Under the pieces are notes generated by a model. The model saw only the letters and a list, made by a program, of their open reading frames with translations. It did no database searches and had not been told where the DNA came from. This document shows, in pieces, positions 1 through 12,033 of a stretch of 64,000 bases of DNA (its first letter is position 1; each line of letters starts with the position of its first letter). This stretch comes from Pegea sp. RAD2-039 (taxonomy: Eukaryota; Chordata; Thaliacea; Salpida; Salpidae). Both the position numbers and the translations under genes were made by a program. Where the stretch lies: positions 434,001 through 498,000 of the forward strand of contig JAQGEQ010000339.1 in assembly GCA_034620365.1 (NCBI GenBank). Reading direction: 5' to 3'.

Positions 1-3000
1 ATGTTGGAGGTTGGAATGATCCGTATTCGTTCAGACTTTGCAATCTTTCGTGATGGAATTCCTCCTTTTAACTTCTCACCACAGAGTACTTCAGGTAGTG
101 ATCCCAACAAGGAATCCGAACTTCAAAGATTTCTTACAGATCCCGACAATTGTGGAATCGATATCAATTTGACGATTCAAAATATTTGGTCAAATTTAGC
201 TTCTAAAAGTCATCTACAAACGATCAGGTAATTTCCTGACCATGTATCCCTCATCTTCACGTTCTTTTAGACCAGGGGCACTTCAATGGAACTCAGTGAC
301 GTCATTGGCGGTGACTTGTCACGCTTGGATGACTCCGCTGGATCGATTATCACACGCGATTAGGAGTTGGAAGTTGAATGAGGTGCGGAGGAACTTAGAA
401 GTTTGCTCTGCATCTTTTGTTTCCATCTTGATTCATCTTCCGGAGTTGAGGAAGATCACAGAGAAGAGTAAATCTCCCGATTTGATCTTAGAAGATGATA
501 AACATAACATCACGACTCCTCATTCCAAGTATTTGCTCCCATCTGATCTTCATCATCCACATCTTGATCTTCCAGACGTCTTCGGAGAGTCTTCAGCTTC
601 CGGTTGATCTCCATAATCTCCAGATGTTTTGTGCTGCATCCGGATGTAGCTTCATCAGTTGAAAGTGCGTTGAAGCACGTGACCGCGGTTCCGCGTCTCG
701 TCACCTTGCGTCCAGCGATCTTCTTCCTCATCGCTCTTCTTCACAAAAGGATACTTCGAGATGAAGATCACAAAAAGTCCAAACATTAGTCAGTTTGTTT
801 CTTGTTGTTGTTGTTTTCTAATTTGTTGTTGTCAACAGCTCGCTACATCGTGTCGATGACGTCACACTTTCTGCGTTGACTGACATCGAACAACTGGACC
901 ATGGCAACCAACAGAAGACAGATCTCGCGGTCAGTGACATCACTACTTGAGTCATACTCATCTTCTATTTATTCACAGACTCTTTATGGAGTCCTCTTCA
1001 ATTGCATCACTTCGGAAGAGTCTGAATCCCGATCTTCAAGTATCTTTGAATGTTTTTTACGTGAAGGTTTCACTATCAAATTTCAAGCTGATGAAATTGG
1101 GTTTGTTGTTGAGAGGGTCTTTCGGATACATGAAGATTCAATAAATCTGTTTTAGGATCCACAAACATCGTTGTGATGAACGAGTCTTTAAAAGTCGGAT
1201 GCAAAGGAACAAGCATCAGTCTTCAATGTCGTCATCATGGAGTAATGATCCGGTTTTATTGTGTCCTTGCATTCAGTGGAAAAAGAGCGATCTTAGGGTC
1301 CCAGGAAGATCATCTTATGAGGATCTGATCGTGTTGTTGTGGTTGAAGGTCGCTATTGAGTTTGATTCGATCAAAAAAATCAAATCGAATCAAGAATTTC
1401 AATTAGAAGATGAGACAGATCCACAAAAGTGAGTAGCGCCATCTAGTGGTATCTTTTATTCATCTATGTCCTGCAGGGATCCGGAAGTGAAGACAGAAGT
1501 AGTCTTGAAAGTATCTTCATCTTTCATCTGTCAGAATATTGATTCAACGATCTTCCACTTGATTCATGAAGGGATTGAGACATTCTCAGTCCTCTGCGAG
1601 ATGCAGTCTGAGATGGAGGTACCCCTCGACCCATTTTATATGCTTCCACTAACTCCTTGATGTGATAGGTCCGTAAATTCCGAGGGAGGCTCTCAGCTAA
1701 CACTAGTGTCCGGATCAATGATCATTCTGTGTCCTCATCTTATCACAGACGAATATCTGATCAAAGGTAAAGACTTTTTCATCTTTTCTTTTTCTCAAAC
1801 TGATCTTTCATAGAAGTCCTCTTGGGACTTTGAGAGATCCTTTTGATCTTACAGCTGATCTGGAAGATGAAGCAATGTATCCATTCTGGAGGGTTAGTAG
1901 ATCTTGAAGATGTTGAATCCTCATTAAGATTTTTTTTTTCAGATCATCTACAAACTAGTTGATGAAAATTGCCACATCTTAGAGGAAGAAGGAAGATACG
2001 AAGATGGGACTTTCTGCTTCCGTTATCCTGGTAACATCTTCATCAATTGATCTGATGCTAATTTTATTTTGTGTCCTTAGAAACTGATTCACTGACATTT
2101 CAAGCTATCTACCTCACCGCTAATTGTAATATTGAAAAAGTAAATGATCTTTAAATTGAGATTCTAAGATTCTGATCCTATTCATCTAAATACAGGTTGA
2201 AATCCTTGCATCCGTTGAAGATTTTAAAGTGATCCTCAAACTCTCGAGTATAGGAGCAAAAGTCTTTCATGAAAAAGTAGAATTCCAAAAATTGATTAGT
2301 TTCAAATATAACACAAAAGCAAACGTGAAAGTTGATGGTATCTGTGTTGAATGTAAAAGAGAGATGAGGAACTACTCCTCCAAGGTAACGATCTCTTAAA
2401 TCTCAACAAATATGGAATCCTTCTCTTCATAGGTGTTCATCACTGCTTGTATCGGTTACTCGTTAGCAAATATGAATATGTGTATGGATAATTCGAACAA
2501 ATTGAAAAGTAGTAGCCAAAATTTTAATGATTATTCTCTGAATATCTCAAAGATTGAGATTGAATTGTGTGAACATCTAGGATCTCTTTGTGATGAACTT
2601 CTTAATGCATCTTCTCAAATCTCATCTCAATCCCAAAGATTTTTTGAGAACAAATTTGTTGTGTAAGATCTTTATTATCTGATCTTCATCATCAGATCAA
2701 TCTCATTTCAATTTAGATCCAAAGATGCTGTGAAAAATCTTGCAAGTCCACTTGGAGGTCAACAGAGATTCATTGATAGTATCCTCTTTGCTTTTACTCC
2801 TGCTCCTAACTCTGCAAACACCAGTTTTCCTAAAGAGCAACTTCCAAGAGCGAATGAAGAAGTCTTCATCACTAGCATGTCAGTAACTCTTATAAACATC
2901 GTTTTTCTTCTTGTTTTCTTCTTGTTTCTTCTTGTTTTTCTTTTAGTTTTTTTGGGTTTATTTCTTTTTTCTTATTTTTCCTCTTATCTTTTTCTTCGTC

Positions 3001-3243
3001 TTGTTTTTTTTTCTATTTTCTTTTATTTTAGATCCTTCTTGCTTTCTTCCTGTTTTTATAATCATACTTGAATCTCTTAATAGCTTCAGAGGAGTCTTGG
3101 ATGAGGTTCAAGTATCACTTGCAATCCTACCCAGCGTGGTATCCAAATATCAAGCAAAGAATTTAGAATTGAATGGAGAGAGTTATAATCAATCAAATTA
3201 CAACTTCTCACTTCCGGAACATGCTCTTGTGTTTCATGTCAAG
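1..3243 (+). other. BLTP1: BLTP1 exons 1-15 (of those in the window), hand-called boundaries
   Basis: Exons: 1-227, 271-528, 576-776, 839-929, 979-1100, 1156-1428, 1477-1618, 1669-1766, 1814-1892, 1943-2030, 2081-2139, 2196-2384, 2433-2662, 2717-2878, 3084-3243. Each intron starts GT and ends AG, and the phase carries through every join. Introns are 43-62 bp except the 205-bp intron 2879-3083, which is almost entirely T with C, with repeated CTTCTTGTTTT-like units. The segment encodes helical and beta groove-type sequence with a conserved LPSVV block and ends at the FHVK block. The weakest calls are exons 4-6, where sequence conservation is low and the boundaries were chosen only by phase and splice consensus. 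Confidence 0.75.
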
Positions 3244-5583
3244 GTTCATTCCCAAAAATACATCAAATCGAAGATTAAACTTTTGGTGATTTTAACAGAA
3301 CACTTTAAATAACAAATCAATCAAAACAGCGATTCCTCTACCTGGGATATCTTCCAATGGCAGAATCCACAAAGTCACTTACAAAGGTGATTCAATCTTA
3401 CTGATGATTCGAACTTATTATTTTTGATCTCAGATAAACGTTTGGGGAAATTGGAACGCGATGACATAAAGATCTCTTTTCATCTGAGCAATCATGAACA
3501 AACTGTTACAACTGATCTTGTTAATCAGTTGATCTTCCTGAAGACTTTATGCACAAATGAGGTTTTGATCAAACATTTCAAGCAATCTTTAACATCAATT
3601 GATCTTCTAGATTCAGGACCTAGTTGATAAGATGTCAAAATTTCAACGTGATGACGCCGCAAAATCGGAGATACCAATTTCAGCAGAGCAAGCAGCAAAG
3701 AGGACAGTTTATCATGTTGATATTCAGTTGGAGGTCTTCTTTCATCTATTTTCAAATTGAATCTTTTCAAATTCGAATTTCAGGGGATTCAACTCACAGT
3801 AACAACTCCTTCAAATAATGCTGTTCGATTAAAAACCTCCAAAATTATCTTCGAATTTTCGAATTCGATTCAGAGAGAAGGTTTGAATCTTAATTTGAAT
3901 CAAGCTACACAACAATCGAATCAAAATTGATTCTCTTTCCACAGAAAGAATCCCAAAATATTTAACGCTCTTTGGTAAAGCCGACATCGATATGTCAGTT
4001 GCCCTGGGATCTTTTATGACCAATAGTGTTTATGCTGAAGCAGAACCAGAGTTCCAACAAACTGGTTATTTTACAACCAGAATAAGTTTGAAAAATTCGA
4101 GTCAATCACCAAGTGATTCTGAAAGTAAGATAGTTGAACTCGAAGATTCACTGATAAAAATCTAAATTTTTAGATGTTTCGAGAGTAACAATAGAAGATA
4201 GTGAACAATTGAGCGAAAATACAATCCTCATCTCGCTAATAAGACCTATTTTCTTTGTTCAACCAACTGCGTTTGATAAAGGTCAGTTGTTTTCACAATT
4301 TCTTCATTTTTTATCAACTTTTTTTTTCAGCAATTCTTATTTTCGTTGCTTACAAAACTGCTTATGAAAAATGGTTGGAAAAAAATAAATATCTTCGAGA
4401 TAATTTGAATAAATCAAAAGTAATTTGATAGTTTTGAACCAATCACAAAAACTGACATCTCAATTTAGCAGGTTACTCCTCCTCCGCAATCCCAAGACAG
4501 CAAATCTTCTACATCCGTTGCTCACTTCTTCCTACAACTCTCTGTGTACGATCTCGGAGTCTGCCTCCCAATCCCAGATGCTTCTGAAAAGAACGGAGAA
4601 GTAATATTTTAAATCCATAAAGAGCAATGATCTCAGATCATCATCTTTCAGTTGATCTTATCAGATGAGTTATCTTTAGCGATGGTTATGACAATTGATG
4701 AAGCAACTATCTCAGCTTGTATCGCCAAATCCATCGTTACTCAAGGAGACTTTAGTAGATTCTGTCTTCGATTTGTCAATGACTTCCAGCCTACACTTGA
4801 TGATTGGACTTTAGACATCTCATTTGATCCAGCTGCAGACGAGATCAATAACCAGTTTGATTTTACAAATTGTTGTTACGGGGTCACTATCAACGCCCTG
4901 TCAGTGCCTGAAGGAAGCTACAAGGTAAATAAAGGACTTTGGTTTTAAAAGGGATCTGATTTGTGGTTTAGATTTGTACAGACACCAGTAGTTATCATGT
5001 GAATACTGATGATGAGTCTGCCAAGGTTCGAAACTGCATCAGTGTTGTTTGGATGACGAAAGGAATGAGTCTTGATGTAGATTATAAGATCGGAGGATAC
5101 ATCAGTCGACTTGTTCACATGCTGACATCAATCACAGGGAGAGAGAATCTTAATCTGGATTTGACTTCCTGGGAAAAGTAAATTCGAAGAAAAGGGTTTC
5201 CATATTGTATTTTCTAAATATTTTCAATCTAGCAACACTAGTGAGGGTGTGGATGATCTTATTTCGATCCCAGATTTATCAAGGAAGAATTCAGTGATTG
5301 TAAGGAGCAATATGAAAAATAAGTCATCAATAAATGAGGAAGAGATGGTGACTTATCTCCAAAACGAGTATCAACAACAAGTCAGTCTTTTTCATCTTCA
5401 TCTTCTTCTTTTTAATTAGATCTTTTTAGTGTCAAGTAGTCAAGGACTTAAGGGAGCTGGGAGCCAAGGCTTTTGTGTTGGATAATGAAATTAATCATCT
5501 TCATAAGATTGAGAAGCAGTTAGCTCAGTGTTTTCGTGTCGCTGTTACAAACCATTTTAAAGGAAAAGATTCGGTTTGTTTGT

Positions 5584-5616
<33 letters not shown>

Positions 5617-8600
5617 TTAATATTTCTGTTTTCAGTTTTCTATCTCGAGGTCTTCATCAAACAACAGGACTCTATCACGTTTTGGGTTTGTTTCAACTAT
5701 TTTCTGTTGATTTTAGAATCATTTTAATTTTCTAACAATTTTCAGAACTCTACGTTTAAACGACAGAAACCGAACTACAACTTTTCAAGGTAACAGAAGC
5801 AATTTTCTTCTTGTTTTTCTATCTTGTAACTTCTTGTAATTTTTAGATGAAATGAGTAGAGTTGATGAAGAAGATTCAGACCCAAAGATCCAGAAGCTTT
5901 CTGATGTAAGTCCTGATTCTTATTTTTATCCTGATCTGATCTGCATCTTGATCTTTTTCAGGTATCAACTGAAGAAGAGCAGCAACTGGACACCGATATT
6001 GAAACAGTCCTCAACATCCGAGTCGAAATGGAAGAAGGAAAGATCGTTTGTCATCATGAGATGCCTCTTAAAGAACGGGAAGCTCTTGAAAAGCGCAAGT
6101 AAGTCAAAGATCAACATCTGCTCCTCCAACATCTGATCTTGATGCAGAAGATACAAGTTTGTTAAATATCTTTGTGATGCTGACAAAGAGAACTCGTTCT
6201 TTGTTCCTGGAGTCAAGATGAGACTTCATTACGGATCTGCTCACGGATTGGACGGGAAGTTTGATCTTGATAAAGATTTTACTCATCACAAACCTTCTCC
6301 GCCCACAAAAAATTCAGATGCCCCTAAAAAGGGTCTTGTTTGTATCTGGCTCTACATCCAATCACTTCCGAAAAGCGTCATCCATCCTCACTTCCTTGAC
6401 TTTCTGGAGCGAATGCTGAGTCTTCTTCCTCTCTCATCTCTGAATAACTCATCCGATGATCTTCATCCGGAAGATAAACATTCTGATCCGGGAATATCTT
6501 CAGCTGATGGTTTTGATCTGGAGATGACGTCACTTCCTGTTGACGTCATGGCCTACCTCGATGTTCAACCTTCGGAGGTAGATCTTTCAACGTTTGATCT
6601 TTCAACTGATCTTATGATCTTCAGATCCGATTCACATGTCTTCCTTCATCTCATGTGGAGTGTTGGATTCAGATTCCTCGCCTGGATGTTGTTTTTAGCA
6701 ACACAACTAACTTCAGTAATCCTGATCCCAAATCTTCATCTCTTATCTTCAACAAGGAATCAGGTGAGATCGTTTCTCCTGATCTCTACTTTCCTTTAAC
6801 TCTCTTTTATATGATCTTCATCCTGATCTTTATCGTGATTTAATCCTTATTTTGATCTTCATCTTAATGATCAGCGATCCACGGAATGTGCTTTACTGCT
6901 GTCTTTTCTGACTTCTCCGTCAAAATTTATCATCTTTATGGAGCTCAACCTCCAATGGAGACTAATTTCACTTCCAGCAACTCCCCAAATCACACAAAGA
7001 TTAGAGACTTTACTGTATCCTTGGAAGTGATCAAGGTCTTTCATCTACTTCATCTTATCTTCATCTTCACATTTTATCAATTTGTAGTTTAATTTTGTTC
7101 GCACTCGAAAGTTGGTGACGAAATCGTTGATAAGTTCTCAAGGTGATCAAAAGATGAACAAATTCAATCAAATTGATGTCTCCTTACTAATTGATGTTGG
7201 CAAGTTACGAAAGATCTTCTTTGAAAAGCTCTTTATCAATTTGTTCACAGGGAAAGCTACGATCATATACGATGTGATGAAGTTGAACGAGATCTTCTGC
7301 ATCCCACAAGCTTGGTTTAAGAAGAGTCTTGCTAGAAGATTATTTTTTGGTGATGAGAGAAGTACAATGACACAAAAGTCAGTTAGATCTTTCTTCAAAT
7401 GTAAATAATTGAAGTTATTTCATTGAAACAGTAACAGAAGAGGAAGCAAAGGGGGAAAAGCAATCAATGATATCCAACCAAAGTCCTCTTCAGGTAAATC
7501 ATCACTAAGATCTTCTTAAAGTTGATCTTTGATGTTTGGTAGAGATGAAAGTTGAAAAAGAGAAGACACCATGGGAAGGTTGTGTCGTCTGTCAAGTGAA
7601 TATGTCGGTATTGGAAGTTTATATGTCGATGGGTAATGTGATGGGAAAAACTTTATTTATTTGTCGAGGATTTTCCAGCAAGATTATTTACAATACTTAT
7701 CCAAATCATGATAAAGTACATCAAAGTCTTCATCATCTTTACATATTCTCATAATCTATTTGCAGATGATTGAAATATCATTTACTTTGAATCAAGCTTC
7801 TTTAACAGCTCATTCTGGTGTAGCTGGTGGAAATGTGGTGATGAGTGGATTCATGTCTCACAGTTAGTACATGACGTCATGTTGTTGGTCACGTGGTTTC
7901 CATGTGGTTGCCATGTGATTAGTCACGTGGTTAACATGTGATTGGTCACGTGATTGCCATGTGATTGTCGCGTGGTTACCATGTTGTTGGTCACGTGGTT
8001 GCCATATAATTAGTCACGTGGTTGCCATGTGGTTGTCATGTGATTGGTCACGTGGTTGCTAACCAACTTAAAACTGCTTTTTTACAGATCAAATCTCATC
8101 TTCACTCAATAAAGCTTCTCAGCATCGACTTGATATGCAAATGAAGAAGATTTATGGAAATGTGGACCACTTTGGTCGACGAATTATGATGGGACAATTG
8201 ACTGACTTACAAGTGTCCTTAAAAGACCACTGGAACCTGACCACTCAGTCAAACAATCAACCAACAAACAGACCAACTGGTTTTCCTGAGAAGAAGTGAG
8301 CGAGTAAATGAAACTCTATCATCTTCATCTTTTGTTGATCTTCAGCCAAATCTCGATTCCAGTCCACTTTTCCTGGGACAGGTTTTGGTTGGCCATCCAC
8401 CGGTCCACAACTCCTGATGTGATGAAGATGACTGATAAACTTTATCAATTCTTTGAGATGCAGATCAGGAACTCCCTGAACGCTTTTACTCCTTACACTT
8501 CGATGATGTCTGGAGATTCTTCTTCCACTCAATCCAGATTTAAGACATGTGAGTCCTCCTCATCACTTCATAATGATCTTAACCTGATCTTTACAGACTC

Positions 8601-10230
8601 TCCGCTTAGAACTCCGATCCTCTACAACACTCGTCATTGGCATGAAGTCTATGACTCTTTACAAGACACAATCAACATCCTTCGTGATCACAGATCTAGT
8701 ATCCTCCGCAAATCTTCATCTCAATTCATCTTCGGAGGTTCTGTGACTCTTGAAGGAAACTTCCTCACTATTGCTTGCTTCCACGGATCATATTTTGAGA
8801 GGAGCTCGACTTGGCTACTCTTCAACATCCGAAAACCAGTCCTTCAATTTGAAACGGAGGTCCAGCAGTTCCAAGGTGCCCCAAACGCCCCTTTTCATCA
8901 CTCCCTGATCATTTCTTCCCTTCAGAATCTATCGATGATACTAGCCACTCAACTTTTTGCCTCCAAAAGTTCATCTTTCATCTCGGAGATGAAGAAGATG
9001 AATCTCGGCATCCTTCGCAGTTGATGTCTCAAGCAACAGTTTGTAAGTTGACAAAGAACAAGAGTCAGCAACCTCCACCCTTCACCCCGGATCTGGAAGA
9101 GTGGTACAACTACCTGAATGTTAGTCCAGATGCACAAGGTTGGAATCAATCACCTCAAAAGAGCAAATTGATTGAAGTTTATATCTGTCCACTAGAGGTC
9201 GGGCTTTTCCATCAAGCTCTCGATCAAACGCGGGAAACTTTTCGGAGTTTTTCGTCTGTGTCTGACAACAAATCAAAAACAGAATTTGGGAATCAAGTTG
9301 AGATGATAGCTGGTCTTCCAAGGATGCAGTTCGACTTCAAATCATCTCACACACAAGCTCCTGATGGTGCTGACATCAATGGTTTGTTCTTCTTCATCTT
9401 TAATTAGTTTCGAAGTCAGATTATTTAACAAAGACCTGATTTTTTCTCTCTAAGCTGCCTCTGAAGATCAAGTAGATGGAAAAGGTTTGAAAGTTGAAAC
9501 TTGTGTTTGTTGTTTTTCCATTTTGTTTATTTTTGTTGTTGATTTTTTGTTAAACATGAAAAATTGAATTGGAATTAATTTGAGATTTATTTCAGACAAA
9601 GCAAATATTCCGGTGGTCGATTGTAGCTTTGTTGCCGATTTCTCTGATCATTTATCTGTCACCATGAATGTAGAACTCCTTATGTTTGTTCATGAAGTAA
9701 TCAAGCTCTACTGGGAGGTAAACAATTCTATTCTTCATCCCTATCAAGCAACTGATTTGATTTTAGGAGCGTTTGGAGCTCTACAGAAGCTCCCGAAAGA
9801 CTTCAAACACAAGTACGGATCAATTGACGTTTTTTGAAGAGGCTCTGCTCTTTAATGAAGGATCAAAGTCCTCGTATGCTGAGAAGTTGAAGAACAAGAT
9901 TGAAGAGAAGGGAGGAGAACCCGTAGACATGCGAGTCTTTAATTGCAATGATTGGCAACTGGAACCTTCTTTTAGGTTTGATAAAGTCTTATAAGAAATC
10001 TTAAAATTAAACTCGGATTCATCAGACTCATCTCTTGGGGAGGATTCAAGATCGAACCAATGGGAGTTGATTATGTGTTAAGCTTGTTAGGATTTCAAAA
10101 AGCAAGAACAACCATCCCAAAATGGCTCCAAAGAGGTGCTTTAGATCCTCTTGATAAAGGAATTGCTCTTGGGATCAAGCAACTGATTCTATCTTGTAAA
10201 CCAGAAAAGCAAAAGAAACCAATTAAATAA
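1..10230 (+). CDS. BLTP1: Bridge-like lipid transfer protein 1 (KIAA1109/Tweek), C-terminal half, 5' truncated by the window
   Basis: This family forms a very long rod with a hydrophobic groove that carries bulk phospholipid between the ER and other membranes; animal mutants affect endocytosis and synaptic vesicle recycling. Identification rests on many conserved blocks in the expected order. Examples are DLGVCLPIP (near 4545), FTCLPSSHVECW (6630), ARRLFFGDE (7330), RSTTPDVMK (8402), ACFHGSYF (8773), LPRMQFDFKS (9316) and the C-terminal block FRLISWGG (split by the last intron) to ARTTIPKWLQRGALDPLDK (10108-10164). These match the C-terminal region of vertebrate KIAA1109 as known to me. About 47 exons total about 7.36 kb of coding sequence (about 2,450 aa), roughly half of the 5,000-residue family protein. 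Most introns are 45-60 bp. The stop is TAA at 10228-10230. The first exon is open from base 1, so the start codon lies outside the window. One junction (3243/3330) does not keep phase. Identity is near certain; individual splice sites are hand-called. Confidence 0.96.
2879..3083 (+). repeat. T/C-rich low-complexity intron
   Basis: This BLTP1 intron contains a roughly 170-bp polypyrimidine tract made of repeated TTCTTGTTTT and TTTTTCTTTT units between the GTCAGT donor and the AATAG acceptor. It is four times longer than neighbouring introns, apparently by simple-sequence expansion. The open frames across it are compositional artefacts. Confidence 0.75.
3330..6098 (+). other. BLTP1: BLTP1 exons 16-31 (of those in the window), hand-called boundaries
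   Basis: Exons: 3330-3386, 3434-3561, 3617-3733, 3784-3880, 3945-4124, 4174-4281, 4331-4419, 4469-4600, 4652-4924, 4972-5177, 5233-5380, 5430-5573, 5636-5685, 5746-5789, 5847-5905, 5962-6098. This is the best conserved stretch before the tail. It includes TTDLVNQLIF, the EGIQLTVTTPS block joined across an intron, YFTTRISLKN, RPIFFVQPTAFDKA, FLQLSVYDLGVCLP and CLRFVNDFQPTLDDW. The intron 5574-5635 contains a pure (TTG)n run of about ten units. Exon 16 needs one carried nucleotide to be in frame, which exon 15 does not supply; all later joins are consistent. Confidence 0.78.
5580..5618 (+). repeat. (TTG)n microsatellite in a BLTP1 intron
   Basis: About ten uninterrupted TTG/TGT units lie inside the short intron 5574-5635, between the donor and the TTTTCAG acceptor. 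A shorter TTG run sits in the intron at about 803-835. Both act as part of the pyrimidine/uridine-rich stretch before the 3' splice site and are likely length-polymorphic. Confidence 0.85.
6148..10230 (+). other. BLTP1: BLTP1 exons 32-47 (of those in the window), hand-called boundaries
   Basis: Exons: 6148-6577, 6625-6763, 6875-7035, 7088-7199, 7251-7377, 7432-7493, 7543-7715, 7766-7862, 8088-8295, 8346-8548, 8597-8875, 8926-9381, 9455-9484, 9596-9717, 9767-9975, 10026-10230. All joins keep phase. The intron 7200-7250 is unusual: it would be GC-AG (GCAAGT donor), is 51 bp, and is itself open in frame. The intron 7863-8087 carries a tandem array of CACGTG motifs. The 30-bp exon 9455-9484 is a microexon. 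The last exon carries the family C-terminal signature and ends in a lysine-rich tail (PEKQKKPIK). Confidence 0.8.
7863..8087 (+). repeat. Intronic tandem repeat with regularly spaced CACGTG palindromes
   Basis: Most of this 225-bp BLTP1 intron is a degenerate repeat of an 11-12 bp unit alternating GGTTGCCATGT and GATTGGTCACGTG-like forms. Exact CACGTG occurs at 7890, 7924, 7947, 7992, 8015 and 8049, with a one-base variant CGCGTG at 7969. Successive spacings are 34, 23, 22, 23, 23 and 34 bp, all near multiples of 11.4. CATGTG variants sit between them, and a TGACGTCA lies at 7872. CACGTG is the E-box bound by Myc/Max, USF and other bHLH-ZIP factors. A binding role here is inference only; the array could be a plain minisatellite. 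Confidence 0.85.
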
Positions 10231-12033
10231 ATTTGCGGTATTTTTTATGCAAATTAATTGAAGTCATTTTTTCTGCCACTTTTTATTTCATATTAAGTCC
10301 CAGTTTGTTGTTTGTTTTTTCAAAGGGTACAAATTGAGTTGAAATCGACTTTTGATGATAGCTTGTAGCACTGTTTTATTGAAAAGATGAAGTTATCATC
10401 TGTGTTCACAGCATTCTACCATAATTTGAACTGTTTAACATCTTTGCTGTAGTCTGAATCAATCGAAACGTGGTTAACTGTTTAAAGAACTTTTTTTTTA
10501 CCTCACTCAGTATCTGTAGATTGATTGAAAAAATTAAACAAATTGTTTGTAAGTTTTTCACAATCGATATTGTTTGGATGCTTCGTTAAATCATTTTACT
10601 TTTTTTTTGTTGATTCTTTTGATTTATTATATTATTTTTGACTGAAAAATAGATCTTCAACAAAATGAACCAAATTAAATTCCGTTGTTTGCTGCTTTAA
10701 CTTTCATCGTGAATATTCTTGCTTAGCTACTAATCTAATTTTTCCTATTAACAAATATTAACAAATAGACTATTTACAAAGAAATATTTATCAAAAAAAT
10801 AAATTAATAAAAACATAAATAACAGAAAATACGATTGATTTACATTTGTGAAGACCTCCAAATATGTCTTCTTACATTGAAGTCATATTAGTTTTTAGGA
10901 ACTTGATTAAATTTTTAAATAAGCTGAATACCTGCTTTTAAACTTGTTGGTATTTTATTAACGAGGACTTAATATATCAATAGTTAGCTAACCATTTTTC
11001 AAAGGCTATTTAATTCTAAATACAAAAATATTTTAGAAAATTAACTTTAGATTATCTCTTGTAAATGACAAAACATTAAATTAGCTTTTATTAATTTAAA
11101 TATGATAAAGTTATTATTTAGTAAATTCATTCTAAAAATGTTAACTTTTTAAATTCATAAATACTGTAATTCGAACAGTTTTAAAACTTATTTTTTTCAA
11201 ATTTACAAGTTTCAATTAGCATCAACACTAAAAATTGAAATAAATTCTCGGAGTTAGACACTTGGTGATGCTATTACAAACCAAATATCTGCAGGCTTAT
11301 TCAAAGTTAACAAACAGAACCTAATGATGATAGGCTCACATGCTTCTAACCAACTAACTAAATGTGCTGTTGAAATTATCAAAGTATTCTTATATTAATA
11401 GAGATATAATTATTATTATTTATCTACTAAATTTTAGAAAGCATTTCTTATGCAGGTTTATTTTGATGATTTTGACAAATAGTTTCAATAAAAGAGTTGC
11501 TGTTTTTAGAAACATGTAAGAATCTGTATTTTTTAAAGTATCAAACAGTAGTATATAGTCAACATTAAACAATTTGTTTAGTAGAAGATGTTTGACTACT
11601 TAAAAAAGTGATCTATCATAATAGAAAAAGTTAAATGATGCTTTTATAACATTTTTCAAATTGTTGACTATTTTTAGAAGTAAATTTTCCTTACTTGCAA
11701 TGTTTATTAAAGTTTTTAATCTGACCTTTAGTTCACATCAATAAACACCTAAGTCATACTACAGAGACTGTCAGAAAAACATTTATTTAAGTCTGAGTAT
11801 TTGGTCAGTAAGTCACCATATTGCTGTAAAGCTTATACAGAATAGCAATGAATTATTTTCTTCAATTTTTTCAACAAACTATCTAACAATAATCAGGAGT
11901 TAGATCAGGAGCTTAAAAAGTGTTTCAGGATCAGACTTCTATTTTGTTGGTTTAAATAATTCAATGCAGTTAGTTGATGTCTTCGTTTTCTTCAGCTTTA
12001 TTTACTCAAAATGAAATTATTTAGTCGTAAGAG
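10231..12033. other. BLTP1-HAND intergenic region
   Basis: AT-rich DNA with no coding signal that I can support. The BLTP1 3' UTR should occupy the start; candidate polyadenylation signals (AATAAA-like) occur near 10797-10812. The last part before 12034 should hold the HAND promoter and 5' UTR. A pyrimidine-rich stretch ending TTCTTCAG at about 11986-11995 could be an acceptor for a 5' UTR exon. Confidence 0.5.

Noticed and set aside
242..789. Overlapping plus- and minus-strand open frames in the first kilobase as separate genes
   Set aside because: They are shadows or intron read-throughs of BLTP1 exons 2-3; the spliced frame accounts for the sequence.
8257..8532. 91-codon minus-strand frame opposite BLTP1
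   Set aside because: It lies antisense to conserved BLTP1 exons (RSTTPDVMK block) and has no independent support.
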